Shown: in pieces, positions 9,529 to 17,558 of the stretch
How positions within the stretch are numbered: position 1 is the first letter of the stretch
How the letters are laid out: each line of letters begins with the position of its first letter
Source: Nitrosomonas sp. HPC101
GTDB taxonomy: Bacteria > Pseudomonadota > Gammaproteobacteria > Burkholderiales > Nitrosomonadaceae
DNA length: 64,000 nt
Direction: 5' to 3'
Assembly: GCF_009833125.1 (NCBI RefSeq)
Contig: NZ_QRCC01000009.1
Coordinates: forward strand, 79,580-143,579
The notes under the pieces: model-generated
Databases searched by the model: none
Seen by the model: only the letters and a program-made list of their open reading frames with translations
Told to the model about the DNA's origin: nothing
Translations under genes and position numbers: made by a program

Positions 9529-10641
9529 ACCACTGATATGAATGCTCTCCGGCGGCAACGTCAGGCCGCGCCGTGTATGCGGGCGTTTGCCGGTAGCCAC
9601 CAGCAGATAGGGGGTGGCCGCCAGGCCGAGCGCATCCTTTAGCACCCGTACCAGTTTCGCGTTTTTGGTCTGGAAAAATTCCTTTTCCATTCCGTTGCCA
9701 AGCAGTGCGGCCGTTTTTTCGTAATCCACCGCATCAATCCCGACCACAGCGCGATAAATGGCAAGAAACAGATTGGCGTCGGCATCACGCCAGGCCGTTT
9801 CCGGTCGCCCTTCCTGCACCAGTATTGCCCACCAGGCCAGCCAGGCCAGCAATTGCGGCTTCATGGCAACGGTTGTATTGCCACAAACCACGCGCCGCTG
9901 CCCAAGATCAATCAACAAATGCGGGGGTGCCAGACTTTGCTGGATTGCGCTGACCGCTTCGCTGAAGCGGGCTTCGCCCTGCAGCAGCGCCTCCGGCAAA
10001 CCATGGCGCAGACGGACAAACGGAATTTCGGCAAGCGTCACCCTGGCATCGGCGGTATCAATATGATGGCCATCGCGCGTAGCAAGTCGCCGGGGTTGTC
10101 GTGGCGGATAGAAAAATTCGGGATGGCTTTCAAACGGCGCCGATACCAGCACATGCGAAAGTCGATCCTGCGACCGGGCGTACAGGGATAGCGCATAGCC
10201 AAGATAAAAGCCCATGGTTTTGCGTCCACCGGCAATCGAAACATGCACGGCACTTTCCGGATCACGCGTCAGATCACGCACCACCGAAGCAATCGTATCC
10301 GCAGCAGCAGTATTTTCCGCCGGCGTGCGAATATCCGTGAGCGGCTGGCCATCCGGCCCGGCGATGATGTGAATGGTTTGTGCATCCATTGTTGGCCGGG
10401 CAAGTTGCGGCCATTCGGCAAACAGGGTTAAAAATTGTCCACCATCCGGGTGCAGCAAGGAGGCTTGTGCCAGCTTCGCGCCTTCGCTGGTGGTCAGCAG
10501 GTGTACTTCGGTGGGCACAAACGCGGGCTGGTGTTCAATCGCCAGCGCATACAGTGTTTCGGTGACGATCTGCGGCGATAATCCGGTAACACACAGCAAA
10601 ATGCGGTGCGGGTAATCGTGTGGCTGGCGTGGTTCTGGCAT
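9496..10641 (-). CDS. CARF-domain protein of the Cas_NE0113 family
   Basis: 381 residues from the ATG at 10641; a TTG nine bases upstream is in frame. The N-terminal Rossmann-like CARF domain is recognisable by ILLCVTGLSPQIVTETLYAL near residues 12-35 and by VSIAGGRKTMGFYLGYAL near 135, the ligand-loop motif of Csm6/Csx-type sensors. No HEPN Rx4-6H motif is seen in the C-terminal part, so it is probably not a ribonuclease of the Csm6 type. It may be a ring nuclease or a sensor with another output. It follows the CARF-HEPN gene by 21 bases in the same direction, within the type III-A locus. Confidence 0.85.
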   Translation of the reverse strand: MPEPRQPHDYPHRILLCVTGLSPQIVTETLYALAIEHQPAFVPTEVHLLTTSEGAKLAQASLLHPDGGQFLTLFAEWPQLARPTMDAQTIHIIAGPDGQPLTDIRTPAENTAAADTIASVVRDLTRDPESAVHVSIAGGRKTMGFYLGYALSLYARSQDRLSHVLVSAPFESHPEFFYPPRQPRRLATRDGHHIDTADARVTLAEIPFVRLRHGLPEALLQGEARFSEAVSAIQQSLAPPHLLIDLGQRRVVCGNTTVAMKPQLLAWLAWWAILVQEGRPETAWRDADANLFLAIYRAVVGIDAVDYEKTAALLGNGMEKEFFQTKNAKLVRVLKDALGLAATPYLLVATGKRPHTRRGLTLPPESIHISGSIPMKQKIQC

Positions 10642-10662
10642 GAGAATCAAGTAATCGGATGA

Positions 10663-11829
10663 TCAGGAAAATAGCGTTCGGCGGAATCCCTTGAGCCGCG
10701 TTTTGAGGCGATCTTCATCACTGATCAGATTTCTGATCTCATTTCTGTCTGACCTGACGCCATGAGCAAGCGCATTACGCAGGTGTTCAAGGTCGTAGGC
10801 ATCCTGGTTATCTTGGCGCAGCTTTTTCCATGCTTCATCACGATCTAAAAAATTATTGGGATTCAATTTTTGTTTAAGCGTGGCACGTGTCACCAGAGAT
10901 TCGTAAAGATAAATCACGGCTCGCACATAATCGCAGCGTTCAAGGTAGGCATCGGCCAGTGACAATTCCCATGCCGCGCGATCGGTGCCGCGAAACCAGT
11001 TGATGCGATTTTTCAGTTCATTGTGAAACAGTTTCCCCATTTGCCCGTTGTGCATTTCAATCGCCGAGAAAACGCTGCTCAAGGTTTCGCGCGCTTTGAC
11101 GGGATTATTGCAGCGTTCAAAAAAAGCGGCCTGGGACAGTTGTCTGGCTTTGTCTGCGGACAATCCATCCTGCTGCAGCAGCGAAGCAAAAACACCATAG
11201 TCGCCATCCTTGCCGTAGGTCGCCAGAGATTCAACCCAATCGAGCATGTGCAACATGCCATCGAGTCGTAACACCGGGGTTTCTCCGTTTTCCGATGTCA
11301 TTTCTAGTGCACCGTAATAAAGTCCGCTAATTTTTACTTTGGCGATATGGGTAAGATAGCGCGCTGCGACCAGCGCAAGCATGGGCAAGTGGCGGAAACC
11401 ATGTGTTACATCAAGCACGATTTCTTCGTCTTTATGCACCAGCCTGGCCAGTGTCAACAGGATTTCTGTTTGTTCCGCTGTATTTCTGGCATATGGAATC
11501 AGATGGCAGATCACTGGAAAACCAAGCTTTTGTGACAGTTTTTCCTCTTGTGCCTTGAGCATGGCAGGTTCCACGCGGGATTCATGTACCGCATCAATCA
11601 GGGAGAGCACTTCCTCATCTGTAGCATCACCTTGCTGTTCAAAAAACACATCCCACATGCTGCCCGCTGTTCCGATCAAGATCAGGCGTTGCGGCTTCAG
11701 GTATTCTGTCAGTGCCAGCCCCAGAAAAGGGACAGATCGTACGATGCCGTCTTCAAAGCGATAGTTGGCAATCCGATAGCCGGTATTTTTAACCTGGCCT
11801 TTACCCAGAAAACTGATAAGCGTGGTCAT
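10663..11829 (-). CDS. CARF-HEPN ribonuclease of the Csx1/Csx2 (TM1812) type
   Basis: 388 residues. The N-terminal half is a CARF domain (MTTLISFLGKG, then LDVTHGFRHLPMLALV at 139-154, the TM1812-family hallmark). The C-terminal helical half carries the HEPN active-site motif RNALAH at residues 351-356. The family binds cyclic oligoadenylate made by Cas10 and then cleaves RNA non-specifically. It is the second minus-strand segment of the cas cluster, separated from csx16 by a plus-strand toxin-antitoxin pair. The start is the first in-frame ATG, preceded by AAGGGAGAC. Confidence 0.93.
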   Translation of the reverse strand: MTTLISFLGKGQVKNTGYRIANYRFEDGIVRSVPFLGLALTEYLKPQRLILIGTAGSMWDVFFEQQGDATDEEVLSLIDAVHESRVEPAMLKAQEEKLSQKLGFPVICHLIPYARNTAEQTEILLTLARLVHKDEEIVLDVTHGFRHLPMLALVAARYLTHIAKVKISGLYYGALEMTSENGETPVLRLDGMLHMLDWVESLATYGKDGDYGVFASLLQQDGLSADKARQLSQAAFFERCNNPVKARETLSSVFSAIEMHNGQMGKLFHNELKNRINWFRGTDRAAWELSLADAYLERCDYVRAVIYLYESLVTRATLKQKLNPNNFLDRDEAWKKLRQDNQDAYDLEHLRNALAHGVRSDRNEIRNLISDEDRLKTRLKGFRRTLFS

Positions 11830-11905
11830 GGCGTCTCCCTTGTGATGAAATTATGTTTGAATTTTGTACGGCAGCTTCCAATAGCGAAAGAAGTAATATT
11901 TTCTT

Positions 11906-11936
11906 GGTTCCTTATCGGAACTTAAGGATCTATAAT
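11906..11936 (+). promoter_or_regulatory. Promoter/operator of the ParD-RelE-like module
   Basis: A TATAAT -10 element lies at 11931-11936, with an inverted repeat GTTCC-TTATC-GGAAC (11907-11921) just upstream of it. That is where an autoregulating antitoxin would bind. No strong -35 is seen at standard spacing. An AAGGAG ribosome-binding site follows before the antitoxin ATG. Confidence 0.5.
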
Positions 11937-11962
11937 GCTTCCCTTTTTCAAAGGAGTTCACT

Positions 11963-12172
11963 ATGTCTGTTAACGTCAAACTGGCCGAAGAACTGGTCGA
12001 GTTGGCTAAACACTATGCCGCTATTCAGCATCGTTCCGTGCCCAAGCAAATTGAGTACTGGTCCAGAATAGGGAAAATTGCCGAGGAAAATCCCGATCTG
12101 CCTTTCAGTGTCATTCGTGACATCCTGCTAGCCGAACAGGAAGCGCCCATTGGCGAATATCTTTTCAACTGA
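11963..12172 (+). CDS. ParD-like antitoxin
   Basis: 69 residues: MSVNVKLAEELVELAKHYAAIQHRSVPKQIEYWSRIGKIAEENPDLPF..., a ribbon-helix-helix protein of the ParD-like family, followed by a short acidic tail. An AAGGAG sits eight bases before the ATG. The stop overlaps the toxin start by one base. The module lies on the plus strand between csx16 and the CARF-HEPN gene. Confidence 0.82.
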   Translation: MSVNVKLAEELVELAKHYAAIQHRSVPKQIEYWSRIGKIAEENPDLPFSVIRDILLAEQEAPIGEYLFN

Positions 12173-12450
12173 TGCACCTCCTCATTACACCCACCTTTCA
12201 GCGGATCATCAAAAAACTGCATCCCCGGCAAAAAGCCATGCTTGATGAAGCAGTGCGTGCCATTGCCGGCAACCCGGGCATAGGTGAAACCAAAACGGGT
12301 GATCTCGCCGGGGTGCAGGTCTATAAATTCAAAATGATCCATCAGCCTTGCCTGCTGGCATACCGTGTCGTGGATGCGCAGACCATCAAGCTGCTGATGA
12401 TTGGACCGCACGAGAATTTTTACCGCAGTCTGAATCAAATGGATGATTAA
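12172..12450 (+). CDS. RelE/ParE-superfamily toxin
   Basis: 92 residues with the RelE/ParE fold pattern: TPTFQRIIKKLHPRQKAMLDEAVRAI, then GDLAGVQVYKFKM and LLAYRVVD, with the terminal strand TIKLLMIGPHENFYR. Members are usually ribosome-dependent mRNA interferases or gyrase poisons; the sequence does not decide which. It is translationally coupled to the antitoxin and ends 15 bases from the convergent csx16. Confidence 0.86.
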   Translation: MHLLITPTFQRIIKKLHPRQKAMLDEAVRAIAGNPGIGETKTGDLAGVQVYKFKMIHQPCLLAYRVVDAQTIKLLMIGPHENFYRSLNQMDD

Positions 12451-12465
12451 CCGTTGCGCGTATGG

Positions 12466-12762
12466 TCATGGCGTCTCCTTTTTAACGAAATACTTTTCCA
12501 GCCGTGCACCACAGGCCTCCAGCACATCAGCATCCAGCTCCCATCCGCGCAGATGGGCGGGCATGTCGAGCGAGAGGTTGAAGTAACTGGCGCCACGTGC
12601 GCAGATAGCCGCTGCCAGATGAACCGGCAATGAACCGATGACGGTATCGCCTGCGGCAACTTCTTCCGGATCGAGGTGGGGAACATACCTGTCCCACGCG
12701 ATGCCATGGCGCGCGGCCCATTCGATGGCGCCGGGGTGGCGGGTGATAAACCAGATCGTCAT
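12466..12762 (-). CDS. csx16: CRISPR-associated protein Csx16
   Basis: 98 residues beginning MTIWFITRHPGAIEWAARHG, followed by HLDPEEVAAGDTVIGSLPVHLAA and SLDMPAHLRGWELDADVLEACGARLE. This is the full Csx16 (VVA1548) family pattern. Csx16 occurs only with type III systems and has recently been linked to cyclic-oligoadenylate breakdown, i.e. signal termination. The ATG overlaps the cas6 stop by four bases; a longer upstream extension lies inside cas6 and is discarded. It is the last gene of the cas10-to-csx16 run. Confidence 0.93.
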   Translation of the reverse strand: MTIWFITRHPGAIEWAARHGIAWDRYVPHLDPEEVAAGDTVIGSLPVHLAAAICARGASYFNLSLDMPAHLRGWELDADVLEACGARLEKYFVKKETP

Positions 12763-13706
12763 GCAGCAACAATCCGGTAGTGCCCCAGGCCAAAGCTGGC
12801 ATTCTTGCCGGCATGCAACCACTGGCCAAACCACAGCGCGGGCCAGAAAGCAGAAAGATCGCCTTGCAGATCCCAGCGGCCGGTCAATCCGCCCAGCGCC
12901 ATTTTTTGCTTTTGCCGGCTGGAATAGCGTTGCCAGTCGCGCCAGCTGAGTTGCCGTTTGCCGGTTACACTGCCAGTCAGTTCACCGAGGCAGCGGAAAT
13001 CCGGCTGCCAGGCCGCTTCGCCATGAAATTCGCTGATCAGTGCCAATCGCCGCACCAGCGCCATGAGCAAGGCGCGTTCCGTGACTGTTTGCGCCTTGAG
13101 CGGCACACCGTTGTTCTGCAGGCGCAGCGGGGTGGTGATATGCAGCCGTATTGTGCCGGCAGGCGGTGGCGGGCAGGCAAGCCGGGTTGCATGCGGCTTG
13201 ATCTGGCCATTTTCCGGTGCATAAACCGGGATAGCGGTTTCCGGTTGTTCCAGCACGATGCCGGTCAGCTCGGCTGTGCCATCATCCGGGCCAATGCCGC
13301 GTGCCAGTGCCCGCCGCCACGCCAGAATGGCGATGGGTAGTTCCTGCAGCGCGCGGCCGATCAGCGTGAAATGGAACGACAGCGTATCGCCGGGATGCAG
13401 CACGCGCGCGCCCCATTCGGGCGGCTCGATGATGTAGGGCACCGGAATGCGGCTGAAATCCTGCAGCGCATGGTGTGCCGGGGGAACCGGCTCGAACAGC
13501 AGCGTGTAAGGGCAATCGCGCCGTAGCGGGCAGGTGGTGCAATCCTTCTCGCGGGTAATACAGCCGATGTTACGCAGCGCATGGCCGAAAGCGCCGCGCA
13601 GCGTGGAACCGGCATAATCCGGCAGCCGGATCGGACGGGTTACCACCCAGTCGAAACGATAGCGCGCCAGCTGCTGTGTGAGCGGAGTGTTTGCTATTTC
13701 ATCCAT
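12759..13706 (-). CDS. cas6: crRNA-processing endoribonuclease Cas6
   Basis: 315 residues of the RAMP superfamily. An N-terminal STLRGAFGHALRN segment and a cysteine cluster (CITREKDCTTCPLRRDCPY) are followed by a C-terminal domain ending in the glycine-rich loop HAGKNASFGLGHYRI, the Cas6 signature. Cas6 cuts the array transcript within repeats; the repeats here end in the expected ATTGAGAC tag. It lies between csm5 and csx16 and overlaps the latter by four bases. Catalytic residues vary in Cas6 and I do not assign them. Confidence 0.92.
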   Translation of the reverse strand: MDEIANTPLTQQLARYRFDWVVTRPIRLPDYAGSTLRGAFGHALRNIGCITREKDCTTCPLRRDCPYTLLFEPVPPAHHALQDFSRIPVPYIIEPPEWGARVLHPGDTLSFHFTLIGRALQELPIAILAWRRALARGIGPDDGTAELTGIVLEQPETAIPVYAPENGQIKPHATRLACPPPPAGTIRLHITTPLRLQNNGVPLKAQTVTERALLMALVRRLALISEFHGEAAWQPDFRCLGELTGSVTGKRQLSWRDWQRYSSRQKQKMALGGLTGRWDLQGDLSAFWPALWFGQWLHAGKNASFGLGHYRIVAA

Positions 13707-13747
13707 GATGTATCTGCCAGCCTGTTTCCTTGTCAGCGGTTAATCGG

Positions 13748-15346
13748 TCAATTTCCGCGCAGCGCGGCCAGCTTGAGTTTTTTCAGCTGATCCTTGTCCA
13801 TCTGCCGCACCAGCTTGGGCAGCCATTCGCTGATTACCTCCGCCAGCGCGCGTTTTTCTTCTGCAGTCCATTCAGCGTTATCACGTGCCTTGGCTAGCAG
13901 CTCGCGTGCCCGGCTGTGAATTTTGTCGTTGAGCGCCTCCTGATGCTTGCCCAGCTGTTCTGCGCGAATCTGACAAAAATGGTGAAATTCCTCGATCTGG
14001 CGCTGATTGGGTGTCATGGTTGCCAGCGCCTGCTCGCGTGCGGCAGCGGCTTCGGCTTGTGCCTGTTCTTTTGCGTGTCTGGCAGCCGCTTCCTCGGCTT
14101 GACGACGCTGGGCTTCACGCCGCGCTTCGGCGCGGGCATCGGCTGCAGCCAGACGTTCGGCGTGTGCTTCCAGTATCGGTGCGGCGTGTTGGGCAATCTG
14201 CTGTTGTACGGTAACAGCCAAATACTGGTGTGCGTCATCGCAACCACTCACCCAGATCCAGCCGAAGGGCAGCAGGTTACCGGCAGCGGCACGGGTAGCA
14301 CTGGCAAAACGTTTTTCGGTAGTTTCGGGGCGATAACTGGGTGGTTGCCCTTTGGCACCCATAATTTTGATACTGCGTACACCATTCAGCGTGATGGATT
14401 CCGCGCCGGAATGTTTACCGATGCGCAGCAGAAATCCTTGCCGGGCTGCGATCAGCTCGCCCAGCTCGTTCGCCAGCAGGGTGCTGATCAGTGCACGCCA
14501 TTGCGGATCGAGCAACGGTGCAAAAGTCACATGCCGCAGTTCGCTTTCCAGTTGCGGACGGTAGAACGTATTGCAGGCATCGCACAGTGCATTCCAGCTG
14601 ATTTTTCCGGTCAACCGCAGCTCGCTGCTAAAAGCATCCGGCAGGGTTTCGCGCACGGTTTCAAGGAACACCTTGAGTTCGGAAGGAATGCGTTCGCTCG
14701 TTTTTTTCTTTTTGCTGACCGCGTAAAGAATGCGTGTGGGTGGCGCCAGTTGTTCTTCCGGCGCATGCGCATCGGCCAGTGCTACGCTGCGGAAAGGATC
14801 GTTTTCGAATTTTCCGGGTTGATAGCCCAGCAGGCGCTGCTGAAGTTGAGATGATTTTTCCTGCTTTTCGATTAAAGATTTTCCTTTGTTCAGTTGATTC
14901 AGCCACGCGGTACGGATGCTACCCTTGAGCGAGCTGCCGGGAAGATACGGTGCGCCATCTAGCGGATTGAAGGCGGTTCTGGCCATGGGAAACAGGTTGT
15001 AAACAACCCGGCCATCGTGGCTACGCTGTTGCGGCACACCAGCCTTTTCCTCGTATTCACGCGCAATGTCGGCCACTACGTCGATCTGTTGCCGGGCGAA
15101 TTGAGCAAGATGCGCACGGCGCTGCTTGAAGAATTGTTGTATCGCGCCGATCGGATTGCGTTCATCGGCCAAATGCTGCAGCTTCTGCTTGTCATTGTTA
15201 TCCAGTGCAGCAGCCAGATCAGCCGGGTCGAGCGCATGCAGCAAACCGTTGTCGATTACGAAATTGCTCGGCTCAAAATCTTCATCGCAGCCGATATGCA
15301 CGGGCGACAGCGTGGTGATGCGCAGCGGGTGATGGCTCATGCTCAT
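13748..15346 (-). CDS. csm5: Type III-A RAMP protein Csm5
   Basis: 532 residues, longer than most Csm5. The N-terminal RAMP domain has ITTLSPVHIGCDEDFEPSNFVI and APYLPGSSLKGSIRTAW. Later blocks GVRSIKIMGAKG and AAGNLLPFGWIWVSG are typical of Csm5. After these comes a highly charged Ala/Arg/Glu-rich stretch (roughly residues 385-440) that is predicted coiled coil, then a helical tail. This extension accounts for the extra length. Csm5 caps the Csm3 filament in the crRNP and aids crRNA maturation. Its start overlaps the csm4 stop by four bases. Confidence 0.93.
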   Translation of the reverse strand: MSMSHHPLRITTLSPVHIGCDEDFEPSNFVIDNGLLHALDPADLAAALDNNDKQKLQHLADERNPIGAIQQFFKQRRAHLAQFARQQIDVVADIAREYEEKAGVPQQRSHDGRVVYNLFPMARTAFNPLDGAPYLPGSSLKGSIRTAWLNQLNKGKSLIEKQEKSSQLQQRLLGYQPGKFENDPFRSVALADAHAPEEQLAPPTRILYAVSKKKKTSERIPSELKVFLETVRETLPDAFSSELRLTGKISWNALCDACNTFYRPQLESELRHVTFAPLLDPQWRALISTLLANELGELIAARQGFLLRIGKHSGAESITLNGVRSIKIMGAKGQPPSYRPETTEKRFASATRAAAGNLLPFGWIWVSGCDDAHQYLAVTVQQQIAQHAAPILEAHAERLAAADARAEARREAQRRQAEEAAARHAKEQAQAEAAAAREQALATMTPNQRQIEEFHHFCQIRAEQLGKHQEALNDKIHSRARELLAKARDNAEWTAEEKRALAEVISEWLPKLVRQMDKDQLKKLKLAALRGN

Positions 15347-16308
15347 GCGAACTCCTCGATATAAACAGGTAATACCGGCGCATAGCCCTGATGAACGGTT
15401 TTTTCATGCACGGTTGAAACGCCGGTAAGTCCGTTACCGGTGAACAGGGGCAGAGGTTGCGTGGTTTGCGGTGTTAGCACGGCGCCGGTGGCAGCCAGCA
15501 ACAGAGGGCGTTTGAATGGGTTGTCGCCCAGCGCAAGCGCACCGCCGTGGCGGCCAAAACGGGTTTTTACCTGCCAGTAGCTGCGTTCTGGATTGAATCC
15601 CCGGCCTTGTGGCGCGCAGGGCGCCAGTGTCCAGCAGGCATTGGCCTGCGGATGGGTTTGCTGGAACAGGGGGGTGTCTGTCAGGCTTTGTACTTCAAAT
15701 TTGCCCAGCCCGATGCTGGCATCGCGTCCATAACCCAGGCTGCCGATGGTTCCGAGCAGGGTGTGCAATTCGGTGCGTGCGAAGCGCGTTTCATCGAGTA
15801 CCAGCCATAAGTCGATGCGTTGCCACGGCGCATGAAAAATCTGCATCTGGGTGTAGGGTGCAAATTCGCCCGTTCCGGTAGTGCCGGTGAGCCGGTTCAG
15901 TGTGTTGTGAAATGCGGCGGCCTGCACGGGTTTGCCCTGCGCGCAGTAGGCCTCTTCGTCTGCGGCAGCGGCGGCAAGCAGTTGTGGCAATGGCTGGTGG
16001 ATGGCAGCGTGCGGAATCCAGCGTTTGCTTTTGGCTTCCTTGCGTTTGGCCGGGTCATTTTCGGCTGCTTCATTCCTGGTTGTCAGCAAGGCAGCGGGCA
16101 CCGTAGGGCGCGGCAGAAAGCCTGCCGGAAAGCCGTCGGACACCACCAGCCAGGGCTGGCCGCTGCCATAGCCAGTGAGCAAATCATCCAGCCGGGCTTC
16201 GCCGTAGATTTCGCGGCAGGTATGGCAAAGCTGGCCAAACAGGGTATCGCCTGCCAGCGGCGTGCCCAGCGGGGAGCGTAAGTGGAGAACAGCGTGCAGG
16301 GGTGTCAT
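15343..16308 (-). CDS. csm4: Type III-A RAMP protein Csm4
   Basis: 321 residues from the ATG at 16308, chosen because MTPLHAVLHLRSPLGTPLAGDTLFGQ is the standard Csm4 opening; an upstream in-frame codon at 16347 would extend into csm3. The internal GSLGYGRDASIGLGKFEV is the G-rich RAMP loop. Csm4 anchors the 5' crRNA tag and contacts Cas10. It begins five bases after the csm3 stop and overlaps csm5. Confidence 0.93.
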   Translation of the reverse strand: MTPLHAVLHLRSPLGTPLAGDTLFGQLCHTCREIYGEARLDDLLTGYGSGQPWLVVSDGFPAGFLPRPTVPAALLTTRNEAAENDPAKRKEAKSKRWIPHAAIHQPLPQLLAAAAADEEAYCAQGKPVQAAAFHNTLNRLTGTTGTGEFAPYTQMQIFHAPWQRIDLWLVLDETRFARTELHTLLGTIGSLGYGRDASIGLGKFEVQSLTDTPLFQQTHPQANACWTLAPCAPQGRGFNPERSYWQVKTRFGRHGGALALGDNPFKRPLLLAATGAVLTPQTTQPLPLFTGNGLTGVSTVHEKTVHQGYAPVLPVYIEEFA

Positions 16309-16312
16309 GGTG

Positions 16313-17029
16313 TCAGGCCGTTTGTTCAAAAGGAGTGATGGCGTCAAAGCGTGGTGTCAGATCGGCGCCGTCCAGCGTCAGTTTTTCAAACTTGAGTTTG
16401 CCGTACCCGCGCGAGCCGGAACCGCCGAGGCTGTCGAGTTCGAGCAGCTTCAGCCCCAGCAGCACGGTATCGAGCAGATCTTCTCCGCTCAGCACCTTGA
16501 GGGTGAGGGTGAAATCGAATTGCGCGCCGGCAATAACGCGCTCGATAAAACGTGGATGCTCTGCTGTACCGGCAATGCGGTTGATGCTGTTTTCCGATTT
16601 GACTTCGGTGGTCAGCAGATGGCGGGAATCCAGTTCTTTTTCTTTCCAGTCCGTGTTCAGCGGGCAATCCCAGAAAGCGAGGCGGGTCGGGCCGATTTTT
16701 TCGACGAGTTTGTCATCCGCTTTGTCAGGCGCGCCGCCAAACAGTTGGATAACCGTGCGCCCGGCCAGGTTGTTTTCATCTTTGGCCAGATGGCTGAACG
16801 AATAGGGCGCTCCGTTAGCGGCTTGCACCAGGCCATGGCGCCATTCGAGCAGGCTGCGAATTTTGCCTTTCAGCGATGAGCCGGGAATATAGGGCTGGCC
16901 TGTAACTGGATGCTTGACGACGGGACTATCGGTGCCGCCGATGCGCATTTCACTGTCACCGGCGCCAATGTGCAGGCCGGATTGAAGGACGATGGTGCCT
17001 TTGATTTTCTGGATTTGGGTCAGTTGCAT
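16313..17029 (-). CDS. csm3: Type III-A backbone RNase Csm3
   Basis: 238 residues of the Csm3 family. LHIGAGDSEMRIGGTDSPVV contains Asp34, equivalent to the catalytic Asp of Csm3 that cuts target RNA every six nucleotides. QPYIPGSSLKGKIRSLLE and the C-terminal GGSGSRGYGKLKFE glycine-rich loop are intact. Retention of Asp34 suggests active target-RNA cleavage. Confidence 0.96.
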   Translation of the reverse strand: MQLTQIQKIKGTIVLQSGLHIGAGDSEMRIGGTDSPVVKHPVTGQPYIPGSSLKGKIRSLLEWRHGLVQAANGAPYSFSHLAKDENNLAGRTVIQLFGGAPDKADDKLVEKIGPTRLAFWDCPLNTDWKEKELDSRHLLTTEVKSENSINRIAGTAEHPRFIERVIAGAQFDFTLTLKVLSGEDLLDTVLLGLKLLELDSLGGSGSRGYGKLKFEKLTLDGADLTPRFDAITPFEQTA

Positions 17030-17080
17030 ATCGGATTCCTTTTGGAAAATAACTGGAAAATGGTGCTGTGATGCCGGGTT

Positions 17081-17470
17081 TTATCCTCGGATTCCCTTAA
17101 GAAATCCAAGCATCGCCTCGAAATGCAGCCGGAAATGGTTGAGCGTGCGCGGGCTGTCGATTTGGGCGATGCAGCCGCGCAGCCATTTAACAAAATCCTC
17201 GGTGAGCAGATCACGTCCTTGGGCATAAACCGCCTTGGCGTTGAGCATGTGGATAAAGGCTTCATAATCCTTGAATTTCTGTTCATCGGTGCCAATGCGT
17301 TCCTGCCAGCTGACCAGTTCGTCGTAAAAACGGCGGATCTGGGTGTATTTGTTTTTTTCTCTGCCTTTTCTGTCAGCTTTGGCAGAATCATCAAATGCCT
17401 GTGCAATTTTTTCTGCATCGTCAGAAAACAGGGTGATGGGTGGCGGGCTGGTTTTCAGATCAGGGGTCAT
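17081..17470 (-). CDS. csm2: Type III-A small subunit Csm2
   Basis: 129 residues, mostly helical. The family block KNKYTQIRRFYDELVSWQER lies near residues 39-58 and a C-terminal NHFRLHFEAMLGFLKG helix follows. Csm2 forms the inner filament opposite Csm3. It lies between cas10 and csm3 in the standard III-A order. Presence of Csm2 rather than Cmr5 supports subtype III-A. Confidence 0.93.
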   Translation of the reverse strand: MTPDLKTSPPPITLFSDDAEKIAQAFDDSAKADRKGREKNKYTQIRRFYDELVSWQERIGTDEQKFKDYEAFIHMLNAKAVYAQGRDLLTEDFVKWLRGCIAQIDSPRTLNHFRLHFEAMLGFLKGIRG

Positions 17471-17545
17471 TTCGTATTCTCCGGAGTTGGTGCGTTGTTG
17501 TTATGGTGGAAAAGGATAGCTTGCCGTTCGGATTTGAAGCCGGGC

Positions 17546-17557
17546 GGCAAGCTTGCC
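17546..17557. repeat. Island palindrome, copy B
   Basis: GGCAAGCTTGCC lying one base after the cas10 stop, in the 88-base gap before csm2. It could form a short hairpin in the cas mRNA. Confidence 0.6.
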
Positions 17558-17558
17558 G

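Noticed and set aside
13916..14854. A 312-codon plus-strand open frame opposite csm5
   Set aside because: It lies wholly inside csm5, which has clear RAMP motifs. The antisense frame has no family resemblance and reflects GC-rich codon use.
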